A DNA stretch of 64,000 nt from Lachnospiraceae bacterium (lineage in GTDB: Bacteria; Bacillota; Clostridia; Lachnospirales; Lachnospiraceae). A model generated the notes under the pieces. That model was not told where the DNA came from and made no database searches. It saw only the letters and a list, made by a program, of their open reading frames with translations. Shown piece after piece: positions 38,300 through 46,070 of this stretch. The position numbers were made by a program, and so were the translations under genes. The DNA lies in assembly GCA_017450065.1 (NCBI GenBank), contig JAFSYI010000096.1, forward strand, positions 1 to 64,000, read 5' to 3'. Position 1 is the stretch's first letter, and each line of letters opens with the position of its first letter.

Positions 38300-40624
38300 T
38301 CATGATCTCTTAAAGATCAGTCCGGATACCGGTTTGAGTACATCTGCAAGGCTCTCACCGGCTTCATGAAGCTTAGCCGAAACATCCATTCCTCTCTCTA
38401 ATGTTACGGGATACTCCGCAAGCCTCATATCCAGCCCGAAGTCCAGATCCGATCTTTCATTGTACTCCGACAGCCTCATGCCTATCGAAGCTCTGATACT
38501 GTTTATCATATCATATTTATCGGAAAGTATCACGGAAATAAATTCATCGTCACCGATCCTTGCCGGTATGCTCTCATCCCCGACTATATCCCTGAATATT
38601 CCGGCTGCTTCCCTTATCGCGGCATCACCCGTAAGATGTCCGTATTTACCGTTGATCTCTGTCAGATGACTGATATCGGCTATCAGAATGTATCCCTGTC
38701 TCCCGGCATTTCTTGATATCAGGTGGTTAAAGCCTTCAATAAAGCCTTTTCCGTTGTAGAGCCCCGTAAGATCATCCCGGGCGGATACATATCCCAGAAC
38801 GTCGTTCATCGCTTCGACCTGCGCTGTTGCATCATCTGCCAGCTTGTTCACATCCCTGAAATGGAACAGCGCTCCCAGCTGAAGCGTACACATCATGGCA
38901 TAGAAAACATCCTTTTTTTCTATTTCGTACAATATTATACCATATTGCCTTTCATTGGAACAAATAACAAATGACGTAAATCTGTGATACCCGACATCAG
39001 GAAGCACGGAGCTTATTCCGTTCTCAAGATTTATGTTCACACTGTTGTTCCTTGTATATACGTGCAGTTCGCTTTTGTCAAAGAATCCCGAATAATGTAT
39101 CTTTACCGGTGCCGGAGGAAGCTGTCCCTTTCTGTAAACAACAGGCTCATCAAAGATAAAGAAATGAGCTGACGCAACATTCATTCCCCTTAATCTTCTC
39201 ATTACCGTTGAAAGAACGTCGACATCACTGATCTCCGGGCTGAGAAGATCCTTGGTAAACAGCGGTATAAACCAGAGCTGTTCCCTGTTTCTTACGCCCG
39301 TATTCCTCATCCTGATGATCTCCGCTTCCTTAAGCTGCTTGAAAACATGCAGCATCATGGCCGTAAGCTTGGCTCTTTCCTTACCGTGCGGGATCATATA
39401 CATTATGGTTTCCAGTACATCTATGGTCTTATCGGTTATCATGCGGGCCGACAACGCATCAAAATCCATGATGCTGTCAATATACTCATCCGTAACAATG
39501 TACACCTCTTCGATATCATCCCAGCCCGTGAATATCTCCTTATGGATGTATCGGAACATTTCAAGATAGATCTCGCTGAATTTCCTTTTCTCGGTCTCAT
39601 ACGGCAGAAAAGCAAAAATATCATCTATTGCCGCACTGCAGGCAGTATTTTCATAATCACGCAGCTTTTCTATGATATCCTCATCAACCGGAGCCGGACC
39701 TCCGACATGTTTGTCTGTGATTATCTGCATCCTGCAGCCACAGGAGTTCCTCTTTACGAACCTGCAGGGAAATCTGGTCCCCTTGCCGCTCTCACCGCCT
39801 GCGATCGCGATAGCCCTCTTGACTGCCTCACGTCCGAATCTGTAGCAGTCGTGCTGGACACCGCTCAGCGTGGGCTTCATCTCGTGGCTCATCCCTATGT
39901 CATCAAAGCCTGTTACGGCTATGTCCCGGCCTATCCTCAGCCCCCTTTTGTTACATGCTCTGTATACTATCCTTGCAAACTCATCGGAGCTGCATATGAT
40001 CGCATTTGTATACGGGAAATCATCAAATATGGCATTTATCTTACGTTCAACGCTTTCACCGTTCCTGCATTCAACGATCTGATCTTCATCATAGCTTATG
40101 GAATGCGTCTTCATGGTATCAACAAAAGCCCGCAGCTTCTCTTTATAATCATATTCCGAGGTGTCGCCCGATATATAGATTATGTATTTATACTGGTGAT
40201 CCACAACCAGATGCTCCACACATTCGCACATTGGGTGATAGCTGTCTGCCACCTGATACGAGACCGAGGGCTTCCCCGGAACCGCTTCAAGTACAAGCAG
40301 CGGAATATTCTTATATCTTTCCACAAGCGCATTTATATCGGGAAGTATCTCAGATTTCCTGAGAGAACCGCTCACCAGGATGAGTACATCGGGCTTAAGC
40401 AGCTCAGCATAATCATATACGCTGTCCAGCTGGTCTACATACTCCCTGTCCATATCATCATCGGTAAAATCCATATCCTCACCGGGTGACTGGGCTCCGA
40501 GCAGAAATACTATATCCACTTCCTCTTCCTCAGCCGCATCATAAAACCCGCTGTACATAACATCTGAGAACTCATTATGTATGCTTCGCATCATAACCGC
40601 TATCGTCAGCTTCTTCTTTTTCAT
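38300..40624 (-). CDS. LacI-like ligand-binding sensor fused to a GGDEF domain
   Basis: Residues 1-300 match a LacI/GalR-type substrate-binding fold (TIAVMMRSIHNEF, GFDDIGMSHEMKP) without a DNA-binding helix-turn-helix or signal peptide, ending in the SCGC block typical of this sensor class. A central helical region (about 310-600) leads to a GGDEF domain from about residue 618. The signature is GDDEF (691-695), one residue off consensus. The metal/nucleotide block reads ADISHLTEINGKYGHLTGD; it keeps the first Asp, Asn, YGH and GD but lacks the usual FK. It is probably a cytosolic, ligand-controlled diguanylate cyclase, or a degenerate sensor. It follows rimM by 52 bases and precedes two EAL genes. 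Confidence 0.88.
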   Translation of the reverse strand: MKKKKLTIAVMMRSIHNEFSDVMYSGFYDAAEEEEVDIVFLLGAQSPGEDMDFTDDDMDREYVDQLDSVYDYAELLKPDVLILVSGSLRKSEILPDINALVERYKNIPLLVLEAVPGKPSVSYQVADSYHPMCECVEHLVVDHQYKYIIYISGDTSEYDYKEKLRAFVDTMKTHSISYDEDQIVECRNGESVERKINAIFDDFPYTNAIICSSDEFARIVYRACNKRGLRIGRDIAVTGFDDIGMSHEMKPTLSGVQHDCYRFGREAVKRAIAIAGGESGKGTRFPCRFVKRNSCGCRMQIITDKHVGGPAPVDEDIIEKLRDYENTACSAAIDDIFAFLPYETEKRKFSEIYLEMFRYIHKEIFTGWDDIEEVYIVTDEYIDSIMDFDALSARMITDKTIDVLETIMYMIPHGKERAKLTAMMLHVFKQLKEAEIIRMRNTGVRNREQLWFIPLFTKDLLSPEISDVDVLSTVMRRLRGMNVASAHFFIFDEPVVYRKGQLPPAPVKIHYSGFFDKSELHVYTRNNSVNINLENGISSVLPDVGYHRFTSFVICSNERQYGIILYEIEKKDVFYAMMCTLQLGALFHFRDVNKLADDATAQVEAMNDVLGYVSARDDLTGLYNGKGFIEGFNHLISRNAGRQGYILIADISHLTEINGKYGHLTGDAAIREAAGIFRDIVGDESIPARIGDDEFISVILSDKYDMINSIRASIGMRLSEYNERSDLDFGLDMRLAEYPVTLERGMDVSAKLHEAGESLADVLKPVSGLIFKRS

Positions 40625-40676
40625 ATAATTACGGTTTCCTGTCCCTGGTAATCAAATCCGTTCATCTGTAATAACT

Positions 40677-41186
40677 TTAATCCATCAGTCCCTCAAGTAC
40701 GTGGACCTTCATGACCGCTTCGTTTACATCCACGGAGAGAATGCACTGTTTAATGGCCGGGAGCAGAAGCTCCCTTCCGCCCGAAAGCTTTATCACATAC
40801 ACATCATTGGCTCCGGTTTCCATAACATCGGTCAATTCACCAAGCTCTTTATCATCCTCATCAATAACACGCATTCCGATGAGGTCAGCTATAAAATATT
40901 CATTCCTTCCGAGCCTGACCGCATCCTCTCTGGTTACGAAAATGCTTCTGCCTTTATACTTCTCTATATCGTTGATGCTGTCATAGCCTTCAAATTTTAC
41001 GATAACGAATTTTTTGAAGAATTTTACAGACTCTATCTTCAGTTCATTCATTCCGGCTCCGGTATCAAGAAATACCCTCTTAAGCTTCTTATACCGTCCG
41101 GGGTCGTCAGTAGTCGGAAATATCTTCATCTCCCCGTGTACACCGTGCGTTGAGCTGAGTATTCCCACCTGTAACAACTGTTCCAT
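40677..41186 (-). CDS. rimM: 16S rRNA processing protein RimM
   Basis: RimM is a 30S maturation factor that binds S19 and helps assemble the small-subunit head. The RimM N-terminal barrel begins MEQLLQVGILSSTHGVHGEM and the PRC-barrel half includes DLIGMRVIDEDDKELGEL and LLLPAIKQCI. I chose ATG 41186 (AGGATTGG just upstream); an upstream in-frame ATG at 41240 would add 18 residues translated from a repeat element (YVGTYSAQNS) not found in RimM. It belongs to the ylxM-ffh-rpsP-khpA-rimM set, but a terminator and a repeat element separate it from khpA. trmD and rplS, its usual next neighbours, are absent. Confidence 0.93.
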   Translation of the reverse strand: MEQLLQVGILSSTHGVHGEMKIFPTTDDPGRYKKLKRVFLDTGAGMNELKIESVKFFKKFVIVKFEGYDSINDIEKYKGRSIFVTREDAVRLGRNEYFIADLIGMRVIDEDDKELGELTDVMETGANDVYVIKLSGGRELLLPAIKQCILSVDVNEAVMKVHVLEGLMD

Positions 41187-41205
41187 AATCCAATCCTGTT
41201 CTGTG

Positions 41206-41390
41206 CTGTTCTGTGCTGAATAGGTTCCCACATAAATCACTGTTCAGAACAGGCTCAAAATACTTCGTATTTTTCGCTGTATTGAATTCATCCAATACAA
41301 ATATTTATAAAACATGACTCTTTCATGCAAGCATGAGAGTCATATTTTAAAATATTTGTGCTGTTCTGAATAAGTTCCCACATAACAATA
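41206..41390. repeat. Palindrome-rich element with direct repeats between khpA and rimM
   Basis: Two 20-base direct repeats differing at one base, CTGAATARGTTCCCACATAA, lie at 41216-41235 and 41366-41385, exactly 150 bases apart. The space between is filled with inverted repeats: CTGTTC-A-GAACAG, AAAATAC-TTC-GTATTTT, GTATTG-8-CAATAC, and a long imperfect hairpin around ATGACTCT/AGAGTCAT near 41298-41358 with A/T-rich flanking arms. A degenerate GTGCTGTTCT motif recurs beside the repeats. It has no coding capacity and could be a small mobile or intergenic repeat unit. Confidence 0.55.
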
Positions 41391-41413
41391 TATCATCTCA
41401 GCCGCCCGTTGAA

Positions 41414-41453
41414 AAGAAGAAAAGCCATGAGTTTTCTCATGGCTTTTCTTCTT
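41414..41453 (-). terminator. Terminator after khpA
   Basis: AAGAAGAAAAGCCATGAG (41414-41431) pairs perfectly over 18 bases with its complement at 41436-41453, with a 4-base loop, 20 bases after the khpA stop. The minus-strand side ends in a T-rich TTTTCTTCTTTTC run. It should end or attenuate the ylxM-ffh-rpsP-khpA transcript before rimM. Confidence 0.88.
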
Positions 41454-41472
41454 TCTTATTCTCTTATGTGTA

Positions 41473-41715
41473 TCACTCCCTGGGAGTATCCAGGATATCC
41501 ACGATAACCTTCTTGGTTTCCTTGGATGAAGCCGCCTTGACAACCGTCCTTAAGGCTTTCGCTATCCTGCCCTGTTTTCCGATCACCTTGCCCATATCAG
41601 ACTGTGCAACCTTAAGCTCAACAACTATGGCACTGCTATCCTCATGTTCGGATACAACCACCTCATCAGGCTTGTCGACAAGAGCTTTGGCGATGATTTC
41701 TACCAACTCTTTCAT
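41473..41715 (-). CDS. khpA: KH-domain RNA-binding protein KhpA (YlqC)
   Basis: A single type-II KH domain of 80 residues with the RNA-binding loop GKQG at 46-49 inside DMGKVIGKQGRIAKALR. KhpA pairs with KhpB in Gram-positive bacteria and binds many RNAs, affecting cell elongation and division. It follows rpsP by 12 bases, its normal position in Firmicutes, and a strong terminator follows it. Confidence 0.93.
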   Translation of the reverse strand: MKELVEIIAKALVDKPDEVVVSEHEDSSAIVVELKVAQSDMGKVIGKQGRIAKALRTVVKAASSKETKKVIVDILDTPRE

Positions 41716-41727
41716 GTTTACTCTCCC

Positions 41728-41973
41728 TTATTTGCTGATTCCGGCATTCTTGAACAGTCTGCTTACAACCTCTGTAGGCTGTGCACCGTTTGCAAGCCAC
41801 TTCTTCGCAAGCTCCTCATTAACCTTAACCGTGCAGGGCTCTGTATTGGGATCGTATGTTCCGAGCTCCTCAATAAATCTTCCGTCACGGGGTGATCTTG
41901 AATCAGCAACTATTATTCTGTAATAGGGTGCCTTCTTCTGTCCCATTCTGCGTAATCTGATCTTTACTGCCAT
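41728..41973 (-). CDS. rpsP: 30S ribosomal protein S16
   Basis: An 81-residue protein with the S16 signature [19 protein letters not shown] near the N-terminus and the middle block [13 protein letters not shown]16 binds 16S rRNA early in small-subunit assembly. It lies between ffh (58 bases upstream) and khpA, the conserved Firmicutes order. Confidence 0.97.
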   Translation of the reverse strand: MAVKIRLRRMGQKKAPYYRIIVADSRSPRDGRFIEELGTYDPNTEPCTVKVNEELAKKWLANGAQPTEVVSRLFKNAGISK

Positions 41974-42031
41974 CTTATTCTACCTCCATAATTTAAATTC
42001 ATTTACGGTTATATACGGATCTTATACGATC

Positions 42032-43387
42032 CTAAAAGGGCATCCTGAAACGTCCCTTTTTACCCATACCTTTCATCATTCCGGGAAGCTGCTTCATCAT
42101 CTTCCTGGACTGTTCGAACTGCTTTACCAGTCTGTTGACCTCTGAAATATCAACGCCTGCTCCCTTTGCTATCCTGTGCTTTCTTGAAGGATTAAGGATC
42201 TCCGGATTCTGTCTCTCCTTCTTTGTCATTGAAAGGACGATCGCTTCGGTCTGCGCCATCTTCTTTTCATCTATCGCATTCTCGAGATCCTGGTTCTTTA
42301 TTCCCATACCCAGTCCCGGCATCATTCCCAGAATACTTGATATACCACCCATCTTTCTCATCTGGTTCATGCTCTCAAGGTAGTCCTCAAAGTCAAACTT
42401 ACCCTTCCTGAGCTTCTGGGACATTTCTTTTTCCTTATCCTCATCGATGTCAAGTGCCGCTTCGGCCTTCTCGATAAGTGTAAGGACATCTCCCATGCCA
42501 AGGATCCTGCTTGCCATTCTGTCCGGATAGAACTGTTCAAGATCCGAGAGCTTCTCACCCATGCCGACATACAGTATTGGCTTACCGGTAACAGCCTTGA
42601 CCGAAAGCGCGGCACCGCCTCTTGCGTCACCGTCCATCTTGGATAATATGACTCCGTCGACACCGATCTTCTCATCGAAGGTCTTCGCAACGTTCACCGC
42701 CTCCTGACCTGTCATTGCGTCAACTACCAGCAGTGTCTGATGAACCTCAACATTACTCTTTATATCCTGAAGCTCCTGCATCATTTCTTCATCGATCTGA
42801 AGACGTCCGGCAGTATCTATGAATACCACATTATGCCCATTCTTTGCGGCATGCTCGATCGCCGCCCTGCTTATATCGACCGGAGACAGCTTATCTCCCA
42901 TGGAGAAGAAGTCAACCTCCTGTTTCTCTGCATTCATTTCCAGCTGCTTAATGGCCGCCGGCCTGTATACATCAGCCGCCACAAGAAGACATTTCTTTCC
43001 CTTGAGCTTAAGCTTCCCTGCAAGCTTTGCAGCCGTTGTTGTTTTACCTGCACCCTGAAGGCCGCACATCATGATCACGGTGACCGCCTTACCGGGCTGT
43101 AGCTTTATCTCGGTAGTCTCACTTCCCATCAGTGAAACCATTTCCTCGTTTACGATCTTAATGACCATCTGACCGGGATTAAGACCGTTCATGACATCAG
43201 CGCCTACAGCACGCTCTTCAACCGATTTAACAAACTGCTTTACCACCCGGAAATTAACATCCGCTTCAAGCAGCGCAAGCTTAACCTCCTTAAGTGCGAC
43301 CTTAACATCCTCTTCGGTAAGGCGTCCCTTGCTCCTTAAGCTTTTGAAAACATTCTGAAGTTTTTCGGTTAAGCTCTCAAATGCCAT
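42032..43387 (-). CDS. ffh: Signal recognition particle protein Ffh
   Basis: Ffh binds signal peptides on ribosomes together with SRP RNA and delivers them to FtsY at the membrane. The N domain, the G domain (P-loop GLQGAGKTTTAAKLA, DTAGRLQ, SKMDGDARGGAAL) and the Met-rich M domain (ending KQLPGMMKGMGKKG) are all present; 451 residues is the usual length. The ATG overlaps the ylxM stop by one base (TAATG), showing translational coupling. Its receptor FtsY is encoded about 1.7 kb upstream. Confidence 0.97.
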   Translation of the reverse strand: MAFESLTEKLQNVFKSLRSKGRLTEEDVKVALKEVKLALLEADVNFRVVKQFVKSVEERAVGADVMNGLNPGQMVIKIVNEEMVSLMGSETTEIKLQPGKAVTVIMMCGLQGAGKTTTAAKLAGKLKLKGKKCLLVAADVYRPAAIKQLEMNAEKQEVDFFSMGDKLSPVDISRAAIEHAAKNGHNVVFIDTAGRLQIDEEMMQELQDIKSNVEVHQTLLVVDAMTGQEAVNVAKTFDEKIGVDGVILSKMDGDARGGAALSVKAVTGKPILYVGMGEKLSDLEQFYPDRMASRILGMGDVLTLIEKAEAALDIDEDKEKEMSQKLRKGKFDFEDYLESMNQMRKMGGISSILGMMPGLGMGIKNQDLENAIDEKKMAQTEAIVLSMTKKERQNPEILNPSRKHRIAKGAGVDISEVNRLVKQFEQSRKMMKQLPGMMKGMGKKGRFRMPF

Positions 43388-43719
43388 TACAGGTTCTCCA
43401 TTATCTGTTCACACAGACTGCGTATCTCATCCGATCTGTCTGTCCCCGTGCCTTCCGCCAGGGCATCTATGCCTTTAACAAGCTCTCTTATCTTCTCAAA
43501 CCTTTCGATCATGTGAAGCTTGTTCTCGTATTCACCCAGTATCCTGTCACATCTCCTGATGAGGTCATGTATTCCCTGCCGTGTGATCCCGTACTCCTCG
43601 GACAGCTCCTTCAGCGACAGATCCTCATATACTGCCTTCTCATAAATAAGCCTCTGATGTTCTGTAAGAAGCTCGCCGTAAAAGTCATATAACAGATTCT
43701 GTTCCACGATACGTTCCAT
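43387..43719 (-). CDS. ylxM: YlxM/p13-like helix-turn-helix protein
   Basis: A 110-residue sigma-70 region-4-like helix-turn-helix protein (LSEEYGITRQGIHDLIRRCDRIL) of the UPF0122/YlxM family, which nearly always precedes ffh and has been linked to SRP function. Two ATGs occur in tandem (43722 and 43719); the second has the better 7-base spacing from GAGG. It is the first gene of the ylxM-ffh-rpsP-khpA unit, with a strong promoter at 43787-43815. Confidence 0.92.
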   Translation of the reverse strand: MERIVEQNLLYDFYGELLTEHQRLIYEKAVYEDLSLKELSEEYGITRQGIHDLIRRCDRILGEYENKLHMIERFEKIRELVKGIDALAEGTGTDRSDEIRSLCEQIMENL

Positions 43720-43786
43720 CATCTGACCTCACAACCCTGTCATAAAGATAATGCAGTGCTGAGCCGGTTTTCTGACCGACTTAAAC

Positions 43787-43815
43787 ATAATACACAAATA
43801 AAGCATGGGTGTCAA
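43787..43815 (-). promoter_or_regulatory. Strong promoter of the ylxM-ffh-rpsP-khpA operon
   Basis: Minus-strand TTGACA (43810-43815), a 17-base spacer and TATTAT (43787-43792). The -35 box lies inside the 3' arm of the ilvA terminator stem, so terminator and promoter share bases. Confidence 0.85.
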
Positions 43816-43840
43816 GTATTTTTTCTTGACACCCATGCTT
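43801..43840 (-). terminator. Terminator after ilvA
   Basis: AAGCATGGGTGTCAAG (43801-43816) and its perfect 16-base complement (43825-43840) flank an 8-base loop, 3 bases after the ilvA stop. The minus-strand tail is TTTATTTG. Its 3' arm supplies the TTGACA of the next promoter. Confidence 0.88.
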
Positions 43841-43843
43841 ATA

Positions 43844-45055
43844 CTAAATCAGAGTCCTTACGATCTTTGGTCTGTAACCGCCTTCTGTCAGAGCATTAAG
43901 GATCTCCTTCTTATGCTCCGTTCCGAAAGCTTCAAGGGTTATGCGAAGCTCCACTGCCGCATTACGGTTGGTACTTACGAACTGGTTATGTTCAAGCTTT
44001 ATGACATTACCGTTCTGTTCTGCAATGACCGCCGAAACCCTGCTCAGCTCACCCGGCTTATCCGGAAGAAGTACGGATACGGTGAATATCCTGTCTCTCA
44101 TGATGAGTCCCTGCTGAACAACCGAAGACATGGTTATAACATCCATATTTCCACCGCTCAATATCGCTACTACCTTCTTCCCTTTGCAGTCAAGCTGCTT
44201 AAGCGCGGCAACCGTAAGGAGTCCGGAGTTCTCGACTACCATCTTATGGTTTTCCACCATATCCAGGAATGCAACTATGATATCCTCATCGGGAACAGTG
44301 ATTATATAGTCAAGATTCTTCTGTATGTAAGGGAATATTTCTCCGCCCGGAGTCTTTACGGCAGTACCGTCCGCTATCGTATTCACCGCATCGAGGGTTA
44401 CAACCTTGCCGGCTTCAAGAGAAGCCTTCATGCAGGCCGCTCCCTCAGGCTCCACGCCTATAACCTTTATCTTCGGATTCATAAGTTTGGCAAGAGTCGA
44501 CACGCCTGCTGCCAGTCCGCCGCCTCCGATGGGTACGAGAATATAATCGACAAGGGGAAGCTCCTTGAATATCTCCATGGCTATGGTTCCCTGTCCCGTA
44601 GCAACGCTCAGATCGTCGAACGGATGTATAAAGGTATACCCGTTCTCCTCCGCAAGCCTTAACGCCTCCTGGCAGGCCTCGTCATACACATCCCCGTGAA
44701 GCACCACCCGGGCGCCGTAACCCTTGGTCCTGTTCACCTTGATAAGAGGTGTCGTGGTGGGCATTACGATCACTGCCTTGCACCCGTATTCCTTTGCCGC
44801 GTATGCAACGCCCTGGGCATGGTTCCCGGCAGATGCCGTTATTATCCCCCGTGATCTTTCTTCGTCCGTAAGCGTGCTCATCTTATAATATGCGCCTCTT
44901 AGTTTATATGCTCCGGTCATCTGCATATTCTCAGGCTTTAAGAACACCTTGTTTCCCGTTGCCTGACTCAGATAACTGCTGTATACAAGCTTTGTCTCCA
45001 GCGTGACCTTCTTAACAAGTTCACTGGCTTCTTCGAACTTCTCTAAGGTTAACAT
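43844..45055 (-). CDS. ilvA: Threonine ammonia-lyase (dehydratase), ACT-domain form
   Basis: A PLP enzyme that converts threonine to 2-oxobutanoate, the first step toward isoleucine or a catabolic route. The PLP lysine lies in MTGAYKLRGAYYKM; SAGNHAQGVAYAA and the phosphate loop PIGGGGLAAGVS are present. The C-terminal 80 residues form an ACT domain (FTVSVLLPDKPGELSRVSAV), the layout of the medium-length single-ACT form. ATG 45055 is chosen because GAGGAG lies just upstream; a longer frame from 45172 adds 39 residues overlapping the ftsY end. It interrupts the normally adjacent ftsY and ylxM genes and is followed by a strong terminator. Confidence 0.92.
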   Translation of the reverse strand: MLTLEKFEEASELVKKVTLETKLVYSSYLSQATGNKVFLKPENMQMTGAYKLRGAYYKMSTLTDEERSRGIITASAGNHAQGVAYAAKEYGCKAVIVMPTTTPLIKVNRTKGYGARVVLHGDVYDEACQEALRLAEENGYTFIHPFDDLSVATGQGTIAMEIFKELPLVDYILVPIGGGGLAAGVSTLAKLMNPKIKVIGVEPEGAACMKASLEAGKVVTLDAVNTIADGTAVKTPGGEIFPYIQKNLDYIITVPDEDIIVAFLDMVENHKMVVENSGLLTVAALKQLDCKGKKVVAILSGGNMDVITMSSVVQQGLIMRDRIFTVSVLLPDKPGELSRVSAVIAEQNGNVIKLEHNQFVSTNRNAAVELRITLEAFGTEHKKEILNALTEGGYRPKIVRTLI

Positions 45056-45107
45056 AATATTTCTCCTCTTCCTGTACCCTTTCTCCTGAATTCCGTAACC
45101 AAAATCC

Positions 45108-46025
45108 TTATAATTCAGCTGATGCAAACATGGCATCCACAAAGGTCTCGGGATCGAATCTCTCGAAATCATCTATTCCTTCACCGACCCCGATATACTT
45201 GACGGGAATGTTAAGCTCGCTCTCTACAGCCACGGCAATACCTCCCTTGGCTGTTCCGTCAAGCTTTGTCATTATTATTCCGGTGGCTTCCGCCGCTTCA
45301 TGAAATTCTCTTGCCTGAAGCAGTGCATTCTGTCCGGTGGTACCGTCTATTACAACCAAGGTCTCCCTTGCTGCCTCCGGATACTCCTTATCTATTATCC
45401 TGTGAATCTTTTTAAGCTCTTCCATAAGATTTTTCTTATTATGGAGACGTCCTGCCGTATCGCATATAAGAATATCTGCGTTTCGTGCCCTGGCTGCTTT
45501 AAGGGCATCAAATACCACCGATGCCGGGTCCTGCCCGTCGCTTCCTCTTATGATATCCACACCGGCGCGCCTGGCCCATTCGGACAGCTGTTCACCTGCT
45601 GCCGCCCTGAAGGTATCTGCGGCCGCCATCATGACCTTCTTCCCTTCCTTCTTATAGATTGCCGCCAGCTTACCTATGCTTGTCGTCTTACCCACTCCGT
45701 TCACCCCGATGACGAGGATCACGGCTTTGCCTTTTTCAAAATCATAAGCATCCTCAGGCACGGTCATCTGTTCCTTTATGGAGTCCATAAGAACCTTACG
45801 GCAGGCATCCGTAGTCTTTATATGCTGTGCCTTAACCCTTGCCTTAAGCTCCTCAATAATATTCCCGGTAGTGGAAACGCCTATATCGCTCATGATAAGT
45901 ATTTCCTCAAGCTCCTCGTAAAAATCGTCATCGATCTCATTGGGAGTAAATACATTATCAAAGCTTCTTGCGATATTTTCTCTTGTTTTTGTAAGTCCGT
46001 TTTTTAATTTTTCAAAAAAGCCCAC
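45108..46025 (-). CDS. ftsY: Signal recognition particle receptor FtsY
   Basis: FtsY is the membrane receptor GTPase for Ffh. It shows the N domain (FEKLKNGLTKTREN) and G domain blocks GVNGVGKTTSIGKLA, DTFRAAAGEQL, DTAGRLHNKKNL and TKLDGTAKGG. At 305 residues it lacks the long acidic N-terminal domain of the E. coli protein, as is usual in Firmicutes. It lies 45 bases downstream of smc, in the conserved rnc-smc-ftsY order. Confidence 0.97.
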   Translation of the reverse strand: MGFFEKLKNGLTKTRENIARSFDNVFTPNEIDDDFYEELEEILIMSDIGVSTTGNIIEELKARVKAQHIKTTDACRKVLMDSIKEQMTVPEDAYDFEKGKAVILVIGVNGVGKTTSIGKLAAIYKKEGKKVMMAAADTFRAAAGEQLSEWARRAGVDIIRGSDGQDPASVVFDALKAARARNADILICDTAGRLHNKKNLMEELKKIHRIIDKEYPEAARETLVVIDGTTGQNALLQAREFHEAAEATGIIMTKLDGTAKGGIAVAVESELNIPVKYIGVGEGIDDFERFDPETFVDAMFASAEL

Positions 46026-46070
46026 CTTGCTTCTCCTCTTATTCTTATTTTGTCCGGTTTTTATGTCTTT

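Noticed and set aside
41187-41240. An 18-residue N-terminal extension of RimM.
   Set aside because: It is translated from the direct-repeat element; RimM homologues begin at the ATG with its own ribosome binding site at 41186.
41340-41543. A minus-strand 67-codon frame ending in YVGTYSEQHKYFKI.
   Set aside because: It crosses the end of khpA, its terminator and the repeat element, and has no ribosome binding site.
45056-45172. A 39-residue N-terminal extension of the threonine dehydratase.
   Set aside because: It overlaps the ftsY end and lacks homology, while ATG 45055 has an excellent ribosome binding site.
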